This document shows positions 1-6,294 of a stretch of 8,733 nucleotides of DNA, in pieces (within the stretch, counting starts at the first letter, position 1; each line of letters begins with the position of its first letter). A program made the translations under genes and the position numbers. Source of the DNA: Desulfonema limicola (GTDB lineage Bacteria > Desulfobacterota > Desulfobacteria > Desulfobacterales > Desulfosalsimonadaceae); contig DYLE01000100.1 of the NCBI GenBank assembly GCA_020722245.1, positions 1 through 8,733 of the forward strand, in the 5' to 3' direction. The notes below the pieces were generated by a model. That model was not told the DNA's origin. It worked only from the letters and a program-made list of their open reading frames with translations, and did not search any database.

Positions 1-332
1 TTGTTATGTTGAGCGATACGGAAATCAACAACGAATACGTCCGATTCGACGCCGGGATCGCCGGCCAGAGCATCCTGCTGGGTGCAAGGGAAATGGGCCT
101 TGCCGGATGCCTTCTGGGCGCCGTCAACCGGGAGAAGCTTCGGGATATACTTCACATACCGCTGCGGTACAATATCATTCTGGTCATTGCCATCGGCAAG
201 CCGGCCGAGGAGGCGGTGGTCGATGAGGTCGGAGCCGACGGCGACATCAGATACTTCCGGGATGAAAAAGGGGTGCATCATGTTCCCAAGCGCGCCCTTA
301 CGGATGTTATTCTTGCCGCGTATGAGGAGTAA
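1..332 (+). CDS. Nitroreductase family protein, C-terminal part (5' end outside window)
   Basis: This is the tail of a nitroreductase-family flavoprotein; the reading frame is open to the left edge, with its first whole codon at base 3, so the N-terminal half is missing. The visible 110 or so residues carry the usual C-terminal pattern of the family: a helix of the type AGQSILLGAREMGLAGCLLG, which in known members packs near the FMN, then a hydrophobic beta strand (NIILVIAIGKP), and an ending of the form DIRYFRDEKGVHHVPKR. Family members bind FMN and use NAD(P)H to reduce nitro-compounds, quinones or other small substrates in the cytosol; the substrate cannot be told from this fragment. An ATG at base 6 is internal, because the conserved fold needs residues further upstream. 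A 44-base gap without a terminator separates it from pckA, so readthrough is possible. The family is fairly secure; the exact role is unknown. Confidence 0.8.
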   Translation, partial: VMLSDTEINNEYVRFDAGIAGQSILLGAREMGLAGCLLGAVNREKLRDILHIPLRYNIILVIAIGKPAEEAVVDEVGADGDIRYFRDEKGVHHVPKRALTDVILAAYEE

Positions 333-364
333 ACAGCGGTCTGCTTTATCATCCGCGCCGCCTC

Positions 365-371
365 AAAGGAG
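365..371 (+). promoter_or_regulatory. Ribosome binding site of pckA, deciding a GTG start
   Basis: AAAGGAG lies 5 bases before the GTG at 377, which is good spacing. The ATG at 372 directly abuts the GGAG and is out of frame (ATG CCG TGA, closed after two codons), so it cannot start pckA. This supports GTG 377. Confidence 0.75.
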
Positions 372-376
372 ATGCC

Positions 377-2011
377 GTGAAATCGTTTGTGGAACTGAAA
401 CGGCTGGAGCCGGGCCTTGAATACCTTGGGCTGAGAAACATCAAAAAGGTGCACTGGAACCTGTGCACTCCCAAGCTCTATGAGCAGGCCACGGCCAGGG
501 GGGAAGGGGTGATATCCCACCTGGGCCCTCTGGTGATTGTGCGGCCCATGGAGTCCCCTGTAAGCACGGGCCGGGCGCCCAATGACAAGTTTATCGTAAA
601 GGACGCGGAAACCGCCGACCGGATCAACTGGGGAAACGTTAATGTGGCCTATCCTTCGGATAAATTTGATAATATTTTTGAGCGGCTCAAGGCCTACATG
701 CAGGCCCGGGAGATCTTTGTCCAGGATGCCTACGCCGGGGCGGACGAAAGATACCGGCTGGCCGTTCGGGTGATCACCGAGTATGCATGGCAGGCGCTTT
801 TTGCGCGGAACCTGCTGCTTCGGGTCAAGGACCGCGATGCGCTTTCCCGTTTTACCCCGGATTTTACGGTCATCGTCATGCCCAAGTTTCTGGCGAACCC
901 GCATCTGGACGGCATCAATTCGGACACCATGATCATGGTCAATTTCACCCGGAAGCTGATTCTCATCGGCGGCACCTACTACGGCGGGGAGATCAAAAAA
1001 TCCGTTTTCACCGCCTTGAACTACATCCTGCCCCAGAAAAACGTGCTCTCCATGCACTGCAGCGCAAACCAGGGGCCAAGAGGGGATACCGCCCTGCTGT
1101 TCGGGCTTTCCGGAACCGGTAAAACCACCCTTTCCGCAGATTCTAAGCGGGCCTTGATCGGGGACGACGAGCACGGATGGAGCGAGGAGGGGATTTTTAA
1201 CTTCGAGGGGGGGTGCTACGCCAAGGTGATTCGGCTGTCCAGGGAGGCGGAGCCCGAGATCTATGAAACCACCCGAAAGTTCGGCACCATCCTTGAAAAC
1301 GTGGTCTGCCGGGAGGATGACCGGTATGTGGACCTAAATGACGACAGCATCACGGAAAACACCCGGGCCGCCTATCCGCTCACCCATCTGGAAAACATCG
1401 TCAAGGAGGGGATGGGGGGCCATCCCGAAAACATTATTTTTTTAACCGCAGACGCCTTCGGGGTTCTGCCGCCGATCGCAAAATTGAGCCTTGCTCAGGC
1501 CAGGTATCATTTTTTGCTGGGGTACACCGCCAAGGTCGCCGGCACCGAGGCCGGCGTCACCCAGCCCCGGGCCACCTTCAGCGCGTGCTTCGGCGCGCCG
1601 TTTATGCCGCTTCATCCCAGCGAATACGCCAAGCTCCTGGGCGAACGGATTGAGAAGCACAGGGTCAAGTGCTGGCTGCTCAACACCGGCTGGACAGGCG
1701 GGCCTTACGGAACCGGCAGGCGCATCTCCATTCAATACACCCGCACCCTGCTCAACGCGGCGCTTGACGGGTTGCTGGATAAGGTGGAATACGTTCAGGA
1801 GCCGGTTTTCGGTGTACAGGTTCCCAAGTCCTGCCCCGGCATACCCTCTGAAATCCTGAACCCGAAAAACACCTGGGCTGACAAGCCGGCCTATGACGCG
1901 AAAGCCGCAGCCCTGGCCGGCCGGTTTAAAGAAAATTTCAAGCAATACGAAGGGTTTGTTTCAGAAGAGGTGGTAAACGCCGGGCCGCCGGCTTCCCTCG
2001 GCGGCCGCTAA
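377..2011 (+). CDS. pckA: Phosphoenolpyruvate carboxykinase (ATP)
   Basis: This enzyme catalyses oxaloacetate + ATP to phosphoenolpyruvate + CO2 + ADP, a cytosolic step of gluconeogenesis or anaplerosis. At 544 residues it matches the ATP-type family (E. coli about 540). Visible signatures include the substrate-binding STGRAPNDKF (Arg66), GGTYYGGEIKK (Tyr202, Lys207/Lys208) and SMHCSA (His227, metal ligand). The P-loop FGLSGTGKTTLS is at 242-253 (Lys249), followed by the kinase-2 type LIGDDEHGW (Asp263/Asp264), NFEGGCYAK, and ENTRAAYP with Arg330. NTGWTGGPYGTGRRISI carries the GGPYG insertion seen in many bacterial and plant enzymes but absent from E. coli. The GTG start at 377 puts Arg66 close to its usual position (Arg65 in E. 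coli) and has a well-placed ribosome binding site. The last ten codons (AGPPASLGGR) look like a non-conserved tail and encode a strong RNA hairpin. The ampG-like gene follows 11 bases after the stop. No key residue appears to be missing. Confidence 0.97.
   Translation: MKSFVELKRLEPGLEYLGLRNIKKVHWNLCTPKLYEQATARGEGVISHLGPLVIVRPMESPVSTGRAPNDKFIVKDAETADRINWGNVNVAYPSDKFDNIFERLKAYMQAREIFVQDAYAGADERYRLAVRVITEYAWQALFARNLLLRVKDRDALSRFTPDFTVIVMPKFLANPHLDGINSDTMIMVNFTRKLILIGGTYYGGEIKKSVFTALNYILPQKNVLSMHCSANQGPRGDTALLFGLSGTGKTTLSADSKRALIGDDEHGWSEEGIFNFEGGCYAKVIRLSREAEPEIYETTRKFGTILENVVCREDDRYVDLNDDSITENTRAAYPLTHLENIVKEGMGGHPENIIFLTADAFGVLPPIAKLSLAQARYHFLLGYTAKVAGTEAGVTQPRATFSACFGAPFMPLHPSEYAKLLGERIEKHRVKCWLLNTGWTGGPYGTGRRISIQYTRTLLNAALDGLLDKVEYVQEPVFGVQVPKSCPGIPSEILNPKNTWADKPAYDAKAAALAGRFKENFKQYEGFVSEEVVNAGPPASLGGR
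1983..2006 (+). repeat. GC-rich perfect inverted repeat (hairpin) at the 3' end of pckA
   Basis: GGCCGCCG (1983-1990) and CGGCGGCC (1999-2006) are perfect complements around an 8-base loop. The hairpin lies inside the last codons of pckA, ends 2 bases before the stop codon and about 6 bases before the weak ribosome binding site of the next gene. No T-run follows, so it is not a classical intrinsic terminator. It could stabilise the pckA 3' end or set the ratio of pckA to ampG expression; this role is inferred. Confidence 0.6.
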
Positions 2012-2022
2012 GAGGCGATGCC

Positions 2023-3258
2023 TTGATCCTTCGCAGCCCTTTCTTCTCCATCATTTTCAGCCGACGAATGCTGGTCGCTTTAGTGATGGGGTTTTCCTGC
2101 GGCCTGCCCCTGAACCTGACCCTCACCGTGCTTCAGGCCTGGATGAAAACCGAAGGGGCGGACCTGGCCTCGATCGGTTTGATAACGCTTGCGGGCATCC
2201 CTTATACGGTCAAGTTTTTATGGGCGCCGGTGATGGATCGCTACACGTTGCCGTTTCTGGGCAGGCGGCGGGGCTGGCTGCTGGTCGCCCAGATCGCGCT
2301 GCTGGCCGCCATTGTCGGGCTGGGGTTTTCAGACCCCGCGGGGCGTCCGGCGATTACCGCTGTCGCTGCTTTCTTTGTCACCTTTTTCAGCGCTTCCCAG
2401 GATATCGTGGTGGACGCCTACCGGCGGGAGGATGTTCCGGAGGCCCAGCTCGGTTTTGCTTCTTCTTTGTATATCAACGGGTATCGCATCGGCATGCTGG
2501 TGGCGGCCGGCGGAGGCCTGATCCTGGCCGGGCCTCTGTCTTTTCGGCTGGTCTATGGGATCATGGCGGTCTGCCTTTTGCCGGGGATCCTCACCACCCT
2601 GCTTACCCCTGAACCGCGGATCAAGGGCGAGCCCCCGCAAACCCTGAGGTCCGCCGTGGTGGAGCCGCTTCGGGAGTACTTCAGCCGTTCCGGCGCGATC
2701 TGGATGCTCGCCTTTATCCTGCTTTACAAAATAGGGGATTCCATGGCGTCCGCCATGACCATCCCGTTTTACCTGGAAATCGGCTATTCCACCGCCCAGA
2801 TCGGGGCCGTCGTCAAGCTCTTTGGCTTTTGGGCGACCATCGCCGGCGCGCTTCTCGGCGGGGTGCTGACCCTTCGCATGGGGATTTATAAGGGGCTTCT
2901 GGCGTTTGGCGTGCTTCAGGCCGCCTCCACCGCCTGTTTTGCCCTGCTGTCCTGTTTTAATAAAAGCCTTCCGGCGCTGACCGCGGTCATCGGGTTTGAA
3001 AACCTAAGCTCCGGCATGGGAGCGGCCGCGTTTGTGGCTTTTATGGCGATTTTGACGGACAAACGGTTTACCGCCACCCAGTACGCGCTTTTAAGCAGCC
3101 TGATGGGGGTCCCCCGGGTGCTCGCCTCCGCGCCCACCGGTTACCTTGCAGGCTTTCTGGGATGGACGCATTTTTTCATCGCCTGCGCCGTCATCGCCCT
3201 GCCGGGGCTTCTGATCCTTTGCAAAACCTCCCTGTTTCGCATCCCTTCATCGGATTGA
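2023..3258 (+). CDS. ampG: AmpG-like muropeptide permease (major facilitator superfamily)
   Basis: This is an inner-membrane transporter of the AmpG group, which in Gram-negatives imports GlcNAc-1,6-anhydro-muropeptides from the periplasm for cell wall recycling. Diagnostic stretches are GFSCGLPL and LQAWM near residues 23-41, FLWAPVMDRYTLPFLGRRRGWLL at 65-87, SASQDIVVDAYRRE at 123-136, LLYKIGDSMA near 233-242, GFENLSSGMG at 324-333 and TATQYALLSSLMGVPRVLASAPTGYL at 350-374. About 12 hydrophobic segments are spread along its 411 residues. It is shorter than E. coli AmpG (491 residues) and lacks that protein's extra C-terminal membrane segments. The TTG at 2023 gives an N-terminus about as long as in E. 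coli and has a weak GAGG 7 bases upstream; the ATG at 2018 is out of frame and closes after two codons. No beta-lactamase gene is nearby, so a recycling role is more likely than one in resistance. The substrate is inferred from the family only. Confidence 0.88.
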   Translation: MILRSPFFSIIFSRRMLVALVMGFSCGLPLNLTLTVLQAWMKTEGADLASIGLITLAGIPYTVKFLWAPVMDRYTLPFLGRRRGWLLVAQIALLAAIVGLGFSDPAGRPAITAVAAFFVTFFSASQDIVVDAYRREDVPEAQLGFASSLYINGYRIGMLVAAGGGLILAGPLSFRLVYGIMAVCLLPGILTTLLTPEPRIKGEPPQTLRSAVVEPLREYFSRSGAIWMLAFILLYKIGDSMASAMTIPFYLEIGYSTAQIGAVVKLFGFWATIAGALLGGVLTLRMGIYKGLLAFGVLQAASTACFALLSCFNKSLPALTAVIGFENLSSGMGAAAFVAFMAILTDKRFTATQYALLSSLMGVPRVLASAPTGYLAGFLGWTHFFIACAVIALPGLLILCKTSLFRIPSSD

Positions 3259-3260
3259 TG

Positions 3261-3288
3261 TTGAAAACGCGCCGGTTCATGATAGAAT
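3261..3288 (+). promoter_or_regulatory. Candidate sigma-70 promoter before the 591-codon gene
   Basis: TTGAAA (3261-3266) and TAGAAT (3283-3288) each match the consensus at five of six bases, with a 16-base spacer. A short dyad, ATGAT-aga-ATCAT (3279-3291), overlaps the -10 box. Transcription would start near 3295, only a few bases before the ATG at 3298, so if the promoter is real the ATG at 3325 becomes the likelier translation start. This is a sequence match only. Confidence 0.4.
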
Positions 3289-3297
3289 CATAAAAAA

Positions 3298-5073
3298 ATG
3301 AAAGGGGGTTGTTCGCGGGCAGTCATGGTCAAGGAAGAAAATAACCTCATCGCCCTGCAGGACCACCGGAAACAGGCGGCAAAGCTGGCTGAGGACCGGA
3401 AAAGGATACTTGCGCTTCCGGGTCAGGACGCCCTGCACGCGATTTTTGAGCATCCTCAGCCTGAAGCCCTGGTCCGATCCTTTGCCGAGGAGGACTTTTT
3501 TTTCCTGGTCCATGACATCGGCCCTGAAGACGCTTTAGAGGTCCTTTCCATGGCCTCGGCCAGCCAGTGGGAGTATATCCTGGACATGGAACTGTGGGAA
3601 AAGGACAGGATCGATATCAACGCCATGACCCGCTGGATGGGTTTTCTGATGGAGGCCGATCCAAACCGGTTTATGGACTGGGCCATGACCGAGAAACCCG
3701 AGATGTTTGAGTACTACCTGTTTAAGAACATCGATGTCAGGCTGAGGGAACACGACCAGGACCCCTCGGACTTCGGGGATAATTATCTCACCTTCGACGA
3801 TGTGTTTTACATCGGCCTCCCCAATCCCCCTGAGGATGCGACGGCTGACCTTGCGGAATTTGAGAAGAAGCATGCGGTGCTGCTGCAGTTTCTCAGGCGG
3901 CTGGCCGACATGGATCATCTGCTTTACCAGCAGACCCTGCTCCGGGCCGCCGCCGTGATTCCGGCCGAAAGCGAGGAGGAGTTTTTCCGTTTACGAAACG
4001 TCCGGCTGGCGGAAAAGGGGTTTCTTCCCTTTGACGAAGCGGTGGGGGTGTATCAGCCGATCCGTCTGGAGCATTTGAAAAAGCAGAAAAAAATCATACC
4101 TGAAATCCGGGATGAGGACGACCGGATTCCCGCGCCGTTGAATCACGCCGCGCTTCTGGAAAAGGACCACATCTTCAGCCGGGCCCTGAGCCTGATCAGC
4201 CTTGAGGAGTCTTTCAACCAGATTCAGGCGGAGTTTGCCGGGCTTTGCAACCGCATTGTTTCCGCAGACCAAACCCCGGTCCGCGACAGAGAAGGGCTGC
4301 GTAAGGTCGTTAAAAAAGCATGCGGCTATATCGAGATCGGTATGGAGCGGCTCTGCGGCGGCAAGGACAAAATGGACGACAGCCGCATCGCCGCGGCCGT
4401 CAAGGCCTATCCGCTGACGGATCTCTTTCGGGCCGGTTACGCCATGACGGCCGAGCTGAAGCAGCAGGCGCTCCACTGGAAGAAAAAAAGCTGGTTTGCC
4501 GCAAACCGTCTTGCTTTGAGCTTTTGGGGGGAACGCCTGGTGGGGGTGATCGGCGGGCTTCTGGTCAAACGCCCCCTGTTTTTTGACAACTACAGGACCG
4601 GCGTGCTTTACCGCGAGTTTGAGACCATGGCGGATATCCGCCAGACCCAGGCGGACTTGACGGAGGCCATGGCCTTTGACGACCTCCTGTCCTGTTTTTC
4701 GCTGGATACCGGAGCATTTCCGAAGGGCTATTTCATAACCCATGAGAACCTGCTTTTGACCCTCTGGGCCCGGCATCGGCTGGGATTGAAAGCAGGACCG
4801 GCGCCCATACCCCTTGGCCGGTTTAAGCCGTTTTTTGAAGACCTGTGGGAAACAAAGGGCATGCCAGGCCGCATCAAGCCGTCTAAAAAGACCGATTTTC
4901 TCATCTGGCTTTCCGATCAATCAGGGTTTAGCGTGGAGGAAATCTCAAAAACCCTTGGAAACGCCCTGGAACGGCTTTTTGGGGAGATCGAAGCGGAATA
5001 CGGAAATGTCTTTGCATCGAATCTGGATCCAAGGTATGTCCACCTGTTTCTTTTAAAGAATCCGCACCAATGA
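3298..5073 (+). CDS. Large cytosolic protein of unknown function, DUF6178-like
   Basis: I do not know the function. The 591-residue protein is rich in charged residues, appears mostly helical, and has no signal peptide or membrane segment, so it is probably cytosolic. It resembles the DUF6178 family of Desulfobacterota by length and overall character, but I recall this rather than having tested it. Stretches that look constrained are FAEEDFFFLVHDIG (62-75), DNYLTFDDVFYIGLP (161-175), GFLPFDEAVGVYQP (241-254) and FFDNYRTGVLYREFETMADI (428-447). There is no P-loop, nuclease motif or obvious metal-binding cluster. The start is uncertain. ATG 3298 gives the longest frame but has no ribosome binding site, while ATG 3325 (10th codon) has only a distant AAAGGGGG at 3301-3308. 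An upstream candidate promoter favours the later start. The small gene that follows overlaps it by four bases (ATGA), so the two are probably translated together and may act together. Confidence 0.85.
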   Translation: MKGGCSRAVMVKEENNLIALQDHRKQAAKLAEDRKRILALPGQDALHAIFEHPQPEALVRSFAEEDFFFLVHDIGPEDALEVLSMASASQWEYILDMELWEKDRIDINAMTRWMGFLMEADPNRFMDWAMTEKPEMFEYYLFKNIDVRLREHDQDPSDFGDNYLTFDDVFYIGLPNPPEDATADLAEFEKKHAVLLQFLRRLADMDHLLYQQTLLRAAAVIPAESEEEFFRLRNVRLAEKGFLPFDEAVGVYQPIRLEHLKKQKKIIPEIRDEDDRIPAPLNHAALLEKDHIFSRALSLISLEESFNQIQAEFAGLCNRIVSADQTPVRDREGLRKVVKKACGYIEIGMERLCGGKDKMDDSRIAAAVKAYPLTDLFRAGYAMTAELKQQALHWKKKSWFAANRLALSFWGERLVGVIGGLLVKRPLFFDNYRTGVLYREFETMADIRQTQADLTEAMAFDDLLSCFSLDTGAFPKGYFITHENLLLTLWARHRLGLKAGPAPIPLGRFKPFFEDLWETKGMPGRIKPSKKTDFLIWLSDQSGFSVEEISKTLGNALERLFGEIEAEYGNVFASNLDPRYVHLFLLKNPHQ

Positions 5074-5348
5074 TCATCACCACCCAAAACGGCGCTGCTA
5101 TTGATACGGAAAAAGACCTCACCTCAGCGGAACGCCACATCCTTCAGAAGCTGTTTATCTGGAAATCATTGGTGGATTCCCTTGAGGCGTTTATCGAAAA
5201 AAAGGAGAAGGCCCTGGCGGACGGATGGAACGCCTCCGGGCCCGTGCGGCCGAGCGAGGCCATGCGTGTCATTCTGGAGAACCTTGAGGAACAGGTCGCA
5301 ATGCGCTTAAAAAACACCTTGACGTCATCGCCGCCCAATGGATGCTGA
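5070..5348 (+). CDS. Small hypothetical protein coupled to the upstream unknown gene
   Basis: The product is 92 residues and unrecognised. The ATG overlaps the TGA of the preceding gene in an ATGA arrangement, typical of translational coupling; there is no strong ribosome binding site of its own. Codon third positions are mostly G or C, as in the neighbours, which supports real coding. The central part (about residues 18-80) is charged and likely helical, for example ERHILQKLFIWKSLVDSLEAF and then SEAMRVILENLEEQVAMRLK, compatible with a short helical hairpin or coiled coil. There is no membrane segment or known motif. The tail, LTSSPPNGC, ends in a cysteine. Its tight linkage suggests that it is a partner or accessory of the large unknown protein, but this is inference. 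Without it the stretch 5074-5416 would be empty. Confidence 0.65.
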   Translation: MIITTQNGAAIDTEKDLTSAERHILQKLFIWKSLVDSLEAFIEKKEKALADGWNASGPVRPSEAMRVILENLEEQVAMRLKNTLTSSPPNGC

Positions 5349-5383
5349 TTCAGGTTGATCTGCGATCTTCTTTTTTTAGGCGT

Positions 5384-5412
5384 CTTTCTCATTTTGATTT
5401 TTTATGAGGAGG
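5384..5412 (+). promoter_or_regulatory. Strong ribosome binding site of the SDR gene, within a possible weak hairpin
   Basis: GAGGAGG (5406-5412) lies 4 bases before the ATG at 5417 and fixes that start. The pyrimidine-rich stretch CTTTCTCAT (5384-5392) can pair with ATGAGGAGG (5404-5412) over nine pairs, two of them G-U, around an 11-base T-rich loop, which would hide the site. The ribosome binding site is firm; the hairpin is a hypothesis. No convincing promoter is visible in the 68-base gap. Confidence 0.6.
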
Positions 5413-5416
5413 CATC

Positions 5417-6256
5417 ATGAAAACCCATCCCACCCCGGACAGGCGCGTTATCCTGATCACCGGCGCCTCATCCGGCTTCGGCCACGCCTGCGCCCGGCTT
5501 TTGAGCGAAAAGGGGCATCGGGTTTTCGGCACCAGCCGCAACGCGTCATTTGAACAGGAGGTAAAAGACCGGCCGTTTACCCTGATTCCCATGGATGTCC
5601 GGGATCAGGACTCCGTTGATGCGGGGGTGGCCTATATTTTAAAACAGGAGTCCCGGATCGATGCGGTGGTCAACAATGCCGGATTCGGTATTGCGGGTTC
5701 GGTGGAAGACACCAGCCTTGAAGAAATATGCGCCCAGTTTGAAACCAATTTTTTCGGGATGCTTCGGGTCTGCCGGGCGGTCCTTCCCCAGATGCGAAGC
5801 CAGGGAAGCGGGCATATTGTAAACATCAGCTCCCTGGCCGGGCTCATGGGGGTTCCGTTTCAGGGGGCATACAGCGCTTCGAAGTTTGCCATAGAGGGTC
5901 TGACCGAGGCGCTTCGCATGGAGGTCAAGCCTTTCGGCATTCAGGTGGTGCTGATCGAACCCGGGGATTTTAAGACCGGCTTTACAAAAAATCGTGTAAA
6001 AACCAAGGCTTCCCAGCAAAGCCCGGTGTATGCCGAAAAATTTCAAAAGGCCCTGGAGATCATCGAAAAGGAGGAGCAAAACGGCCCGTCCCCGGACAAG
6101 CTGGCCGTTCTTGTGGAAAAGGTGATCACCCATCCGGCTCCCCGGCTGCGGTACACGGCAGGCGGCATGCTCCAGCGGTTTGCTGCGGTGTTTAAACGCA
6201 TAGCGCCGGCATCCCTGTTTGAGCGGGCGATCATGATCACCTACCGGATCAATTGA
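5417..6256 (+). CDS. Short-chain dehydrogenase/reductase (SDR), classical type
   Basis: This is a cytosolic NAD(P)-dependent oxidoreductase with a Rossmann fold, 279 residues. Motifs of a classical SDR are in order: the dinucleotide loop TGASSGFG (15-22), a conserved Asp in PMDVRD near 60, NNAG (86-89), structural Asn111 in ETNFFG, catalytic Ser139 in NISSLAG, and Tyr152 and Lys156 in YSASK, followed by EPGDFKT (181-187). A basic residue after the first strand (Arg41 in GTSRN) hints at a preference for NADP(H). The overall pattern resembles the SDR group annotated as retinol or 17-beta-hydroxysteroid dehydrogenase-like, but the substrate cannot be read from sequence. The final 60 or so residues form a non-conserved helical tail with no clear membrane anchor. 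The strong ribosome binding site supports ATG 5417. The gene ends 26 bases from the end of the oppositely transcribed nspC. Confidence 0.93.
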   Translation: MKTHPTPDRRVILITGASSGFGHACARLLSEKGHRVFGTSRNASFEQEVKDRPFTLIPMDVRDQDSVDAGVAYILKQESRIDAVVNNAGFGIAGSVEDTSLEEICAQFETNFFGMLRVCRAVLPQMRSQGSGHIVNISSLAGLMGVPFQGAYSASKFAIEGLTEALRMEVKPFGIQVVLIEPGDFKTGFTKNRVKTKASQQSPVYAEKFQKALEIIEKEEQNGPSPDKLAVLVEKVITHPAPRLRYTAGGMLQRFAAVFKRIAPASLFERAIMITYRIN

Positions 6257-6257
6257 T

Positions 6258-6294
6258 TCGGCTGTCCGGCCGAGGCTGATTTTTACGACAGCCG
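6258..6294. repeat. Inverted repeats between the convergent SDR and nspC genes
   Basis: CGGCTGTC (6259-6266) and GACAGCCG (6287-6294) are perfect complements, separated by 20 bases, with the right arm inside the last codons of nspC. A smaller alternative stem, TCGGC (6258-6262) with GCCGA (6269-6273), is followed by TTTTT at 6280-6284, 6 bases after the stem. The latter could be a poor rightward terminator for the SDR gene. Neither stem is directly followed by a T-run, so a terminator role is uncertain. Confidence 0.3.

Noticed and set aside
278..1174. Open frame of 298 codons on the minus strand across pckA
   Set aside because: It is antisense to a gene with all catalytic motifs intact, has no recognisable domain, and is a usual by-product of GC-rich codon bias.
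3256..3291. Eleven-codon frame starting ATGTTGAAAACG, overlapping the ampG stop
   Set aside because: It is very short, has no supporting signal, and coincides with a better-supported promoter candidate.
3495..3502. Run of eight T residues in the large unknown gene, a possible slippage or sequencing-error site
   Set aside because: The frame continues cleanly through it (Phe-Phe-Phe) for more than 500 further codons, so there is no sign of a frameshift.
3991..4920. Open frame of 309 codons on the minus strand inside the large unknown gene
   Set aside because: The sense frame is longer, fits the codon pattern, and is linked to the next gene by an ATGA overlap. The antisense frame shows no motif or ribosome binding site that I could find.
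5349..5416. T-rich gap considered as a terminator or promoter for the SDR gene
   Set aside because: No GC stem precedes the T-runs, and no pair of -35 and -10 boxes with acceptable spacing was found.
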